The notes under the pieces: model-generated
Seen by the model: only the letters and a program-made list of their open reading frames with translations
Told to the model about the DNA's origin: nothing
Database searches by the model: none
Shown: one piece after another, positions 1 through 11,208 of the stretch
Position numbering within the stretch: the first letter of the stretch is position 1
Layout of the letters: every line of letters starts with the position of its first letter
Translations under genes and position numbers: made by a program
Assembly: GCA_013399895.1 (NCBI GenBank)
Contig: VXBA01006127.1
Location: 499,361 to 563,360 of the forward strand
Length of the DNA stretch: 64,000 nt
Direction of reading: 5' to 3'
Source of the DNA: Serilophus lunatus
Lineage: Eukaryota > Chordata > Aves > Passeriformes > Eurylaimidae

Positions 1-290
1 GTGATTCTATGACCTCACTGGGCAGACCGTTTCAATATTTAACCATGCTTCCAGTGGAAAAATTCTCCCCCTGAACATTCTCTGGCACATTTTGAAGGTC
101 TGTCCTCTTGTTCTGTCATTGGTTGCCTGGGAGAAGAGGCTGATCCCCATCTTGCTACCTCTTTTCAGGCAGTTGTAGAGAGCAATAAGGTTTCCCCTGA
201 ACCTCCTTTTCTCCTGGATAAATAACACCAGCTCCCTCAGCCACTCTTCATATTATTTACTCTGTAGACCCTCTGCCAGCTCCATTGTCC
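1..290 (-). mobile_element. CR1 LINE fragment, cut by window start
   Basis: Non-LTR retrotransposon fragment in antisense orientation. The minus-strand reading (7-228) shows the typical CR1 ORF2 C-terminal tail: a QEKRRFRGNLIALYN block, then SQATNDRTRG. The plus strand shows the matching landmarks: 'tcctcttgttctgtca', 'gttgtagagagcaataagg', and 'ctcctggata' for the usual ctccagcct. The left side is truncated by the window and the right side fades out near 290. It is an old, inactive copy. Confidence 0.85.
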
Positions 291-2699
291 ATTATCTGAA
301 ACGCTAGTCAAATATGGCATACATTTCAAGCTTTGAAAGTGTGGAAGGGAGTAAGTTTAATGGAATTAAAGAGAAGAATAGAGACAAAATAAAAGTGGAA
401 GGAAAAGAACATAATGAAAACAAATAAATAAAAATATTTTTGCCTGCCATTCTTTTATTTTGAATAAGAAATATTAACCTAAAAATCAAAACAATTGTCC
501 ATCAGCCTGTCTGATTTGGACATTCTAGGATTTGTTTTTCCCCTTCTTAATGCAACAGGCCTCAATTTGGTGCAGCCTCTGGCTGAAACAGTAGAGAAGA
601 ATAAAGAATAGGAAAACCAGTTTTTAGAAAGAGAGAAGACTGTGGAACAGCAAGAAAAGCAACGCTTGCTTGAGGGATTACCTTTATAAAATTCTGTCAA
701 GTCAATTGAATAAAACTTTCCAGTTTGTAATTATTATATCCAAGCAACACATTTCTTTCCTCTGAGCAGTCAGTCACTAGATTATATGGAACAGTAGGTT
801 TTCTTCAGCTGCAACTCTTTTAATTAATTGACTGCATATTAGCCAGCCTCAGAAACTGTATTACATGCCAAGTGGATGATATAAAAAATATATGTTGAGG
901 AGAACTACTCCAGTGGCATCATAAAGAAAATAGTAAAATAAATAGCCCATAAGTCGCAGTCTGGTTAAGAAACAGCTATGTTTTCTTTGTGGGCCCGCTG
1001 CCCTCTCAAACCTGCTTTGTTGTATGCTCCTCTCTTCCATTCAGGATATCAGTGCATAAATAAACTATGAGTCCTCCAAGCATACAAAAAACTATTTCCT
1101 TTATTAGAGATGCCCAAGGACATCCTTTATTAGCCTTCAATGTTTGTCAATAGCAACAGTTGGTCTCACTAGAATTTATGTATTGCATCATTCCCTGCTT
1201 ACTCCACTGAATGAGAAGTTTCATTATATAAAAAAGGAAATTTCAAGAGAAGAACTGAACAAGCTGACTAGTTACACTGAACTGTTATTAACCACCATTG
1301 CTTTCCATCTGAGGGATTGGTGCCACATGGCTAAATGTTGCAACACATTATTTTTCAAAATCTGGCCTCAAAGTACAGCCCAGATTACTGTGTGAGGTAC
1401 CCAAGTGGCTACCCTGCTGGACACAGGATAATTAGATATACCGTATGATCTCACACTCTTCTGACAGGACCCAAAATTACAGCTACTCTCAACTGATGCT
1501 GTATGAGTCCCTGTGCTGGGAAGGAGTAGCACCAAGTCAGCTTAGAGGAGAAATGCTGTGAACAGGGATGTCTCTAGGGTACTTGAGAGTCACCTATTCC
1601 CTTCTTGGGATTCGCAACCCAAAAGGCTCACCTAGTATTAGGCCTGCATCCACAGTAACCTAGATGTGATTCAATAGTTTAGAAGTCCAGGATGTTGAAA
1701 TATTATGTAGAAAATGAGTTTGACATTTCGTGATATTTAACAGAAATGTGTGAAACCCACCAACACCTCTTTTTCTGTTCCTTTATAGAGTTTCCATGCC
1801 ACATGACTCAGTAATCTATAGCCCAAACAACTCTAGAGTACTCAATAAACTTTCACAGGTTATACAGTTCATTAGAGAATCTGGCCCTGGGTCATATCAA
1901 TGGAAGAAGTTAATTTCTGCCATTTTTAATGAATTACAGATGAGTAATAATTTTAGAAGCCTCTCATTAAATAACTGGAAAACGCAATTTCTAATAAAAG
2001 GGGATAGAAATTAAATAGAGGGCTTTTGGGATGGAACATAACGAACAGGAAATTTTGATTACAGAGTCAGTAACTTCTGGTGGCCTTTGCCAAAGAGTCA
2101 AACAGCCTCTGGAGATATATTACCATTGCTAACATCCCTTAAGATCAAAGGGGTTTGGTAACTTATCTTACAACTTCTGTAACCACATCTGCAGGTTTTT
2201 CGTTTGCTGAAAAGCAGATGTAACTGGCTGTCTTTCTGGAAAATGCCGGGTGGGGGGAGGGGAGGTGTGGGGAAAGGCCTCCAGGAACGGAACAAAATCA
2301 AACTGAGGACAACATATCCTTCAACAGAGTCCAGTATTGTGGTCCCTTGGAGCCATAACAGAGTGTCACCCAAGAGAACCTGGCCACAACACATATTATC
2401 TAACATGCGCCCTTCTGTTGTGGTGATTTAGAACGTGTCCAACACTGCAGTTAAAGGTAAATGTCAGTAAACAAGGACAAATTTGAACAAAAGACAGTGT
2501 GAATAGTTTTCAGATTCTGGCCTCAAGCAGATAATATGAGTTTGCGAATTATTTGCCCATCCATATAATTTGAGCTCCTGATCTTTTTCACTATCTTAAG
2601 CATGAGGAATGCAAATCAGGAGACCACTGGCATCCTGGCATAAGATTAGATACAAAAATAGTCTTTTTGTTTATGCCATGTTCTTTTGGGTTAACCTTG
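291..2699. other. Unique AT-rich DNA, no gene recognised
   Basis: I see no repeat family, splice-framed exon chain or RNA gene here. Open frames are under about 105 codons and overlap on opposite strands, for example around 2098-2431, so they look like chance. A short G-rich patch (ggtggggggaggggaggtgtgggg) lies near 2247-2270. Confidence 0.5.
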
Positions 2700-3046
2700 T
2701 GTCATGGGTTTAGCCAGTTTTTTCTTTTGATTCCTTTCCCATTCCTTCTCTTCCGGAGCGAGGTGCAGGGGAGGTAGACAGTTAAGCACTACAGAACTGC
2801 TCACTCTTTCTCTCCCCCCTTCTACTAGTGATGAAACAAAGGAAAAGAAAGGGTAAAAGTCAGAAGGCAAGATTAAAATGGTTTCATAAGCAAAGAAGTG
2901 GAAAAGGAAAGAAGAGAAAACAAGTGATGCAATGGAAATCACTCACCATCTTCCAAGCAGTAGACTGATGCCCTGCCAGTTCCCAAGCAAAAGACAGCTG
3001 GCCTATGTAAATCCCCCTCCTCTCCCTTTTTATCACTGGGCATGAC
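2700..3046 (+). mobile_element. Partial avian ERV LTR
   Basis: The segment begins TGTCATGGGTTTAGCCAG, like the 5' end of a common avian ERV LTR that opens TGTCATGG. It continues with a C-rich 'tctctcccccctt' block, an A-rich stretch, 'acaagtgatgcaatgg', 'actcaccatcttcc', 'gactgatgccc' and a final 'actgggcatgac'. These landmarks occur in the order expected for the LTR's 5' half. The 3' half, which would hold the promoter and poly(A) site, is missing. No coding region adjoins it. The family name is unresolved. Confidence 0.65.
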
Positions 3047-4515
3047 AAAAAGAAAACAGAGAAGACTTTGACACTTGCAGACACTGTTCAACAATAGTTA
3101 AAGGATTAGTATGTAACTAGCATTGTTTGGTCAGAAATTCAAAATATTGCACCACACACCTGCTATGAGGAAATTTAACTTTGTTCCATCTAAAACCAGA
3201 GCACATGGCTGCTTCAATACTGGGTGAGACAGACCTCCCTCAAGGGCACTCTGAAACACAAACCATTCTGAGAAGTAATGTCAGATGTGCACTCATGAAC
3301 ATTCTGCCTAAAAATCCAAGGAGGTCCTATGCCAGGTGATAACAAGTCCCTTAGAGAAAGGATATCTGCATGTCTGAAAATAAGCACCTGAAATCATTGT
3401 TTCTGCTGAGTGTCACTAACACTGGTGATTTTTCTGGAAAAATCCAATACCTTTCATACTAGGGTATCCAAGATATCTGTGTGGATTCACTGAATATGGC
3501 ATTGTGTATATGAGACCTAAGCTCACCTTCAGCTCAGGCACCACAATCTCAAATAACTGTGTGGGGATCATGCTCTATGAGAGCAAATGGATTGATTGAC
3601 AGAGGTCCAAATCCTGTCCAAGTGGTGGACACTGTGCTACATAATAAGCTATAGATATACTTTTATTTTTCACTCGTGAATAGCTGCCACGTTGCTCATA
3701 ATCTACCCTGAACACCCTCCTAGAGAAAGTCAATATGAAGGGGAGGAACATTTAGTCTGAGAACCTTTTATGGAGGTTTATTTATGCAGAATTGAAGCTC
3801 TTAGCCATGTGTCTGCTACCAGGTACTCTGCGCCTATTTATGTTAAACCAGATTTTACATCAGATTTACCTTCCAGGCAAATATTTTGTTCCACATGGAG
3901 ATGTGTAATTCCTTTCAGGTGAATTTGCATACTCAAAACTTCAGATTTTTGCAGGCATGGCTTTCACTATGGCATAAACTGTAAGACAGAGACGCTTCAA
4001 TAAATATGTAGCAGTCACTAAGGTGGGCTGTCTCTATTTTATCCAAAGACTCCAACCAGGGAGTGGATAAGTGAATTTTGTCTTAATGTCATTTTATAAA
4101 CTGCGTGTGGTTAGGAGAAGAAAGCACTTCAGCACAGGACTACTTACAAAATTACTTTCATTGATATATTTATCATAATTATCATGTATCAAGGGATCTT
4201 TAGTATCTTTTATTCCTTTTAAAAGCAACTAGTGGCCTTTCAGCAAATATTTTTAGGCATGAAATTCACCAATATGTATTCTAGGCCTTAGTAACAGATG
4301 ATAATAAAAGTGTAAATATCTTATAACCAGTTTCTGACTTCTGTCAGGAAACATCTTTTATGTGTTACATCATCTTGTCTATGGGTTTTTGATTTGTGAT
4401 TTTCAGTGTGAACAGAAGCCCAAGGGGACCACATTCATTGGGAAGTATACATAAAGACAAAAATTTTTATCATCAAGGACATCAAGGACTCCAAATGTGA
4501 CTCTTCAGACAAAGG
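3047..4515. other. Unique AT-rich DNA
   Basis: No gene, repeat or RNA recognised. Reading frames are short in all frames. Confidence 0.45.
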
Positions 4516-4745
4516 GATCACAGAATCATAAGATGATAGAATGGTTTAGGTTGAAAACAACAATTAAATATCATCCAGTCCAATTTCCCTGCCATGGTCA
4601 GGGACTTATTGCACTAGACTAGGCTGCTCAAAGCCCCATCAAACCTGACTTTGAATACTTCCAGGAATGGAGCATCCACCAGTCCTCTGAGCAACCTGTG
4701 CCAGAGTCTCACCACTTTCATAATAAAAAATATCTTCTCTGTGTC
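4516..4745 (-). mobile_element. CR1 LINE 3' end
   Basis: Antisense CR1 3' end. The plus strand starts with the reverse-complemented tail 'atcacagaatcataagatg', then shows 'catccagtccaatttccctgc', 'caaagccccatcaaacctg', 'ccaggaatggagcatcc' and 'cagagtctcaccac', all standard CR1 landmarks in this orientation. It fades out after about 4745. A second antisense CR1 piece begins about 500 bp on, and the two could be remnants of one insertion separated by an old insertion. Confidence 0.85.
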
Positions 4746-5249
4746 CTGTAAGACCACAGCCCCTGAGTAAAAGCTCAACCAGGAGTTTTACTTTTAAAAA
4801 TATACAAGGCTTCAAAAATTCACCCACCAAATTTTTACAGGAGCTCTCAGTTCTTTAGTACCTTGAGGTAGCATGAAGAGAACATGATGATGCATATGTT
4901 TTCTCAGAAGATACTTTTATTGATGACTTTAAATGAGGAGGAAATCAGAAGTCTTGGCAAAATTTTAAAGGAGTAACAAACAGCCAAAGCGAAACATTCC
5001 ATAAAGCTATGACTTAGCACATTCCAACCTGCACAACTTTGCAAAATTCAACCCACAAGTTTTAAACTACCCAAAATTTTAAGAAAGGAGATTAAAAGAA
5101 GAAGCAGCAAGAAGAGATAAGGAAAGAGATTAAGATAAGATCATAGCTACCACCAGAGTCCTGTGCATATCCAGCTTCCACATGGCCAGGAGATAGGTCT
5201 TGTGCAGAAGATGGAAGCCTCGTGTGTAGTGTTTATGTGTTCTGTCCCC

Positions 5250-5970
5250 TGCAGCCACCTCTCTCAGATAGGACCAATCCAATCTAAACCTGCCTTCTCT
5301 CAGTGTGAAACCATGGTCCCTTGTCCTGAGCCTTGGAAAAAAGTATCTCTCCATCTTTCTTATAATCCCCTCTAAAATATTGAACGGCCACAACAAGATC
5401 TCTCTGGAGTCTTGTCCTGCCCAGGCTGAACAATCTCAACTGTCTTATCCTTTGTTTTCCATCACTATTGATCATCTTTGTGGCCCTCTTCTGGACATCC
5501 TCAAATAGTTTTCTTATCCCCAGAACTGGATGCAATACTCCAGGGGTGGTCTCTTGAGAGTGGAGTAGAGGGAAAAAATCACTGCTTTTTTTCATGCAGT
5601 CCAGTCTTTCTGGGCTAAAAGTGCATGTTCACACTCAACTTTTCATCCACTAGTATTCCCAAATTATTCTCTGTGGGACTGTTCTTGATTCATTCATCCC
5701 CTCGAATTAATACTGGGAATTTCCCCAGGACAGGTATAGGACCTTGAACTTGGCCTTGTTGAATTTTTTGAGGTTTCCATGGGCCCACTCTTTGAACTTG
5801 TCTAGGTCCCTCTAAATGACACCTCATCTTTCTAACATGACACTCAGCTTGGTGTCACATGTAGATTTGCTGAGAATGCATTCAATCCCACTGTGTCATT
5901 GATGAAAACTCTAGATAATATTTGTACAGGTATGGACTCCTGGGAGATACCACACATTACTGTTTTCCAT
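5250..5970 (-). mobile_element. CR1 LINE ORF2 fragment
   Basis: Antisense CR1 body sequence. Minus-strand frames at 5130-5396 and 5284-5595 carry LEDVQKRATKMI-like and GRFRLDW-like blocks typical of the ORF2 C-terminus, broken by frameshifts. Further right the plus strand shows 'acttttcatccactagtat', 'aggaccttgaacttggcc', 'gtctaggtccctc' and 'actcagcttggtgtcac', which are antisense landmarks of the region downstream of the RT catalytic box. Both edges fade gradually. The copy is strongly diverged and inactive. Confidence 0.8.
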
Positions 5971-6296
5971 TGGTTTCTCTGATACTACAGGGAAAATAGC
6001 CCTTCTGGCTATGCTAAATGCATAATTTTCAAACTATGTCTCTTCAGTTTTGGGTTGGCCTTGTTCATTAAAACTGCTACAAACTCTGTGAAATGAGTCT
6101 ACAAAATGCTTGTGGTCCCAAAAATCTTGTTTCTATTAGTCATATTATTTTGCATTTAATATTTCCATAATGCTACAGTGGAGGTGACTCGACAGGGATG
6201 ATATGGAAAAAGAAGCTCTTCTTTGATGAGTATGGTCATATTTCATGTTAATGTAATTATTATATAAAGTTTTCTGTTATTTTGAAGGCTTTTGTC

Positions 6297-6372
6297 AAAA
6301 AAAAAAAAAAAAAAAAAAAAANNNNNNNNNNNNNNNNNNNNNNNNNNNNNNNNNNNNNNNNNNNTTTTTTTT
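6297..6372. repeat. A25 - 43 N - T8 assembly gap
   Basis: A run of 25 A (6297-6321) meets 43 unknown bases (6322-6364), followed by 8 T (6365-6372) and then non-repetitive sequence. The run of N is an assembly artefact. The true sequence could be a longer homopolymer, an A-to-T junction that forms a hairpin, or a missing element with a poly(A) tail. The frame at 6282-6512 that runs through it is spurious. Confidence 0.95.
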
Positions 6373-7661
6373 CCAGTGACTGTTTCTATCTCATCCACAG
6401 AAAACCAAAATGTGTTCTGCTGTCACTGGGATCAAATCAGTGCCTGACTTACATCAAGACAGTTAACAGTCTTCTGCCTCTGCTTTCCATCAAATATAAT
6501 GGTGAAGTATAAATTATTCAGCTCCATAATAAACCTTTCCAGCGAGTTACAATCATTTTTCCAAACCAGGAAAATATCACTGAAGTGCTATAACCATTAC
6601 AAAAATTGTTTCAATTTCTTTAGGGTGTATAACAATTCTTCTTCAAACACCCCCATTTCAATCATAAGTCTTTTCATATCACCAAGAGGATACTCTTATT
6701 ACTTTTTGCACTAATCAGGACCGTCAAATGTCATTTGCAATCCTTCTGTAATCCTGTAATATGAATATTCCTTTATCAGTTAGTCACCAATATTTTTGGT
6801 CATGATGGGATATTTGAATAATATTGTTTCATGCTCTGATGCAGCTACATAAGACAGAGTTAAGTAGATGGGCCAAGTTACCCTGAAGTCATCAGACTCT
6901 GCTTTAAACCTGAACTGGACAGAGTTTCTGTGGTCTCTTTCTGTGTATTGACTGGATGTGTAGCTATCAGAAATAATCTTCACAGAGTAATAAACAACAC
7001 TCAAATTAGGTTTGCAAAGTAACCATTAAAACCCCTAATTCACGGACCAATGAAATTATAGTGCCTGACTTGCATTCTTTTCCATTCATAGGTTTTTTTA
7101 AAAACTGGATTTCTGGATGAAAGAGATGGAGCATTTATCAGTTAACTAAGCTTGAAATAGGGAAAGAGTAATGCAGCTGTGGAATGCTAGGTCTATGACA
7201 TAGCTCCTCATCATCTGGTCTTCATGTTTATACTATTATTCTTTGAAATCTTCAAGTATTAAGTAGTCAGGCTTTCAGATATATGTCAAGATGTTTCCAT
7301 TAAATGATGACTTGAAAAAATATTTTTTTCTGGATTTTTAAATTTTCTTAGCTTCCTTATCATCCTTTAGTATGGCAAAACACTGGCAAGTCAAAGGTTC
7401 TCAAAACCAAGAACTCTTCACTATTATTGTAGCTTCAGATATATATTCAGCTATAGTATAATTAAATATGTGCATACCTTTAAAAACATATGTGCAGTGA
7501 AACCACCCTGCAAGTTGAATGGAGAGAAATGGTACCATTTCTTTCTATTTGAGGTATGTGGAAAATACATTCATCTGCTTCTCGGATGAATCATCAGACA
7601 TCTCCTTTAATACCATCTATCTCTAGTTGTCCTTGAAGATCTGGCCTTTCTTCATCCTCCA

Positions 7662-7701
7662 TTTTTTTTTTGTTTTGTTTTGTTTTTTTTTTTTTTGTTT
7701 T
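7662..7701. repeat. T-rich low-complexity tract (TTTTG)n
   Basis: T runs interrupted by single G give (TTTTG)-like units. Read on the minus strand this is A-rich and could be the eroded tail of a retrocopy, but I see no retrocopy body next to it. Confidence 0.8.
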
Positions 7702-9694
7702 AGCTTGAAAGGTTTTTCTTTTTCTGTTTTCCTTATCTGACACGTCTAACTTCCTTACTACACCACTGCATATATCCCAGCTTCAATATTGCTTTTTATG
7801 GGGTGCTTTGCTTGTTGTATGCAACATCTTCTCACTTGTTCATTTTAAATCACATCATTTGGCCCTTACAGCAGATTTTACAGTCTTGCCCTCAAATTTT
7901 CCTGTCGCCTAACTTGTCTTCAGATAGAGAGTGAGTGACTGTGCTCTTCCTGAAGAGCAGTTTGATTTTATCTCCAATGTGAAGCTATATGACATTTTGT
8001 GGATACTTCATAATATCAAAAAAAGAATTCAGAATCCTGAAGAAGTGATTCAAAAGGAAATAAAGAGAGTTTGGATTGGCAAGACAAAAAGGACTATCAC
8101 CTTCAAGAAGGGAATATGAAACTTTATCTAGATAGTGATCTAGATAAATTTACAGAAGTATCTAACAATTTCTAATAAGAATTTTAGTATCTAAGCAAAA
8201 TAAAACAATAAAAACAAACCCAACAACATAAATGCCTCAAATTTCAGTTGTTATTAGAGTATTTTATAAGCTCGTTTTCTAAAAAGGTTGGGGCCAATCA
8301 CACCACTTTTTACCCTTCTATAATAAAGGGATCTGGGTATGGGTTACATTCTATTAAAATAGACTAAAATAAATTTCAGCCTGCTTATGCTCTCTAGATA
8401 TGCAGAAAACAAAACATTTTTCTGACTCTCACTAAGATGACCCATACATTCATTCATGTGTATTAAATTGATACCTCTCTCATCCAAATTCACAATGGAC
8501 TTTTTGTTAGATTAGAAAAAAAGTCTTGAATAAACCGAAGATATGTCTTCATAAATATTAGAAATATTGTAAAGGGAAATTCTACATCTTTTATCAGCAT
8601 TATAGAATAACTGCAAAGCGAGTACATTTTGTATCACAGGGACAAGGATCACAACAGTATGAATGACTTGAATTACCTTGGGTATTTTCCCAGCTATAAT
8701 GCGATTTATTCCTTATTGCTGGAAGGTAATACTTGTGCTGAAAAATGGGACACAAGGCTTAATTGAAATTTTTTTTATGTACATAAAGGCTGCTTACATT
8801 TATTAGAACTGAATGCCGTAAGAATGCTGCAACACTGAAGTACACAGAGTGCTGTCACTTGCTGTTACTATGGGGGAAAGTATTGAAATAATTTTGCACA
8901 TAATGAATGATCATGGGGATGTTCAAAAAGGCCGAGGGAAACAGAGATTTCAGTGAACATAATAGATGCATAGCTGTTGTCCCATATAGGGCAAATTACA
9001 TCCTCATATTACAATTTTCAAAGTAATTTCTAAGACTTTTGATTATGACTCCGTAGATGTTGTGTTCAAAGAATGTGTATCTCACTGTTCTTTCTCCCTA
9101 GAAACAATCCTTATTCTGGAGACAGCAAGTTAAGCCACTTCTCTGATAGGGAAATTCTGGTAAGAAACCCGGATGATACGGAAATACAATATACATTTTT
9201 AACGTTGTAAATACAAGACAGGATGAACTCTGCATCATGTTTACCTTCATATTTACCTGATTTACATTCCTAGCTTTTGCTGGACAGCTCTTCCCTCTGG
9301 AGGCCTCAGAAATACCTATCTAGAAAGTCTATAAGGACTAAGCATTTGGTATTTAAAATTTAGATTTTTAATGCAGCTAGATTTGATCTCATGCTTTGTT
9401 ACTGAATTCATTATAGATACACTCTTTGATTCATTCAGAATTAACAGATCCCCTGACTTAAGAAACAGGAATACTATGGATATCTGTTTTACCAAGAAAA
9501 CTGTCCATTTATTAACCGGAGCCACAAAAGGGAAGAAGATCTAGTACACTATGAGATGCATAATTCTGCTAAAAGGAAGGCAGCAGATCTTTGCTCTTTT
9601 CAAAATGGAAATGGTAAAATAATTATAGATCAGTATCTTTCCATATAATATTATCATTATGAAGGGTGCAAGAGGAAAATTTTTAATTCTATAT

Positions 9695-11208
9695 TGTAGT
9701 GGTTTGACCCTGGCTGGATGTCAGGCACCCACTAAAGCCACTCTCTTACTCCCCTTTACAAACAGTCAGAGGAGAGAAAATACAACAAAGTGTTTCATGA
9801 ATTGAGATAAAGGACCATAAGAGATCCCTTACTGATCATTGTCATGGGAAAAACGAATTCCAAGTGAGTTGAATTTATTACTATTTGAATTTATTACTAA
9901 CAGAATCAGAGCTTGAGAATGAGAAGTAAAATAAATCTTAAAGACAACTTCCTTCCACTTCCTTCCTTCCAAGTTCTACCTCCTCCCACCCAGGGGTGCA
10001 GGGAGATGGGGAATGTGGGTTATGGTCAGTTGTTGTTTCTGCAGCTGCTCAGAGAGAGGAGTCCTTCCCCTGCTTCCTGTGGGGCGCCTCCCATGGGAGA
10101 CAGTCCTTCACTAACTACTCTAGTGTGAGTCCATCCCATGGGCAACAGTTCTTCTGCTCCCACATGGGTCACTTTTCCACAGGCTGCAGTCCTTCAGGCA
10201 CAGGCTGCTCCAGCGTGGGTCCCTCACAAGCCACAAGTCCTACCAGGAAATCCTGCTCCAGTGTGGGCTCATCTCCCCACGCATCAGCAGATCCCTGCCA
10301 GGACCCTACTCCAACATGGGCCTCCCACAGGGTCACACTCTCTTTTGGGCATCCATCTGCTCCGGTTTTGGCTCCTCCATGGGCTACACGTGGATCTCTG
10401 CACCTCTGTGGTCCCATGGGCTGCAGGGGCACAGCTGCTCCACCATGGTCTTCACCAGGGGGAACCTCATCTCTGGCGCCTGGAGCACCTCCTCCCCCTC
10501 CTTCTCCACTGACCTTGGTGTCGGCATTGTTCACATGTTCTCACTCTGCTCTTAAAATTTTTTCTTCCTTCTTATGTTATCACAGAGGTGTTACTATCAG
10601 TCCTGACTGGCCTGGCCTTGTCCAGTGGTGGGTCCATCCTGGAGCCGTCTGGCATTGGCTCTGCCAGGCAGAATCACAGAATAACTAGGTTGGAAGAGAC
10701 TTCAAAGATCATCGAGTCCAATCCATATCCTGACACCTCAACTAGAGTATGGCAACAAGTGCCATGTCCAGTCTTTTTTTAAACACGTCTAGAGATGGTT
10801 ACTCTACCACCTCCCTGGGCAGACTATTCCAGTACTTTATTATTCTTTCCATGAAGAACTTTTTTCCTGATATTCAGCCTATACCTTCCTTGAGGCAGCT
10901 TGAGACGGTGTCCTCTTGTTCTGTCAGTTGCTGCATGGTGGAAGAGACCAACCCCTACCTGAGTATAACCTCCTCTCAGGAAGTTGTAGAGAGCGATAAG
11001 GTCATTTCTGATTCTCCTTTTCTCCAGCCTAAACAAATTTAGCTCCCTCAACCGTTCCTCATAGGGCTTATGTTCCAAGCCCCTCACCAGCCTTGTTGCC
11101 GTCCTCTGGACATGGGAGACATGGGAGAAGCTTCCAGCAGCTTCTCAGAGAAGCCTCTCCAAGCCCCCCCTGCTACCACAACCCAGTCACAGGAACCCAA
11201 TAGATACA
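9695..11208 (+). mobile_element. ERVL-like LTR, interrupted by a nested CR1
   Basis: A long solo LTR on the plus strand. It opens TGTAGTGGTTTGACCC, runs through a T/A-rich 'gagataaaggaccataag' segment and then a GC-rich block of imperfect direct repeats built on 'tgctccagcgtgggtcc' and 'cccatgggctgcag'. It closes with 'agaagcttccagcagcttctc' and '...acccaatagataca'. A CR1 at 10671-11111 splits off the 3' end. It resembles songbird ERVL-type LTRs (TguLTR5-like, tentative). No internal ERV genes flank it, so it is a solo LTR. No clear target-site duplication is visible. Confidence 0.75.
10671..11111 (-). mobile_element. CR1 LINE 3' end nested in LTR
   Basis: Antisense CR1 starting with 'gaatcacagaataactagg' and carrying 'gacacctcaactagagtatgg', 'acgtctagagatggttac', 'gttctgtcagttgctgcatgg' and 'gttgtagagagcgataagg'. 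The minus-strand frame at 10824-11087 reads RGLEHKPYEERLREL and then LEKRRIRNDLIALYN, a well-preserved CR1 ORF2 tail. LTR sequence resumes on both sides, so this CR1 inserted after the LTR. Confidence 0.9.

Larger units (their letters stand above)
5971..9694. other. Unique AT-rich DNA with an assembly gap
   Basis: Apart from the homopolymer-flanked gap at 6297-6372 and the T-rich tract near 7662-7701, I see no gene or interspersed repeat. Open frames are at most about 75 codons and have low-complexity AT-rich composition. Confidence 0.45.

Noticed and set aside
9996..10688. 230-codon plus-strand open frame
   Set aside because: It lies wholly inside the GC-rich direct-repeat part of an LTR, has low-complexity Ser/Pro/Thr-rich repeats, and overlaps open frames in other frames and on the minus strand.
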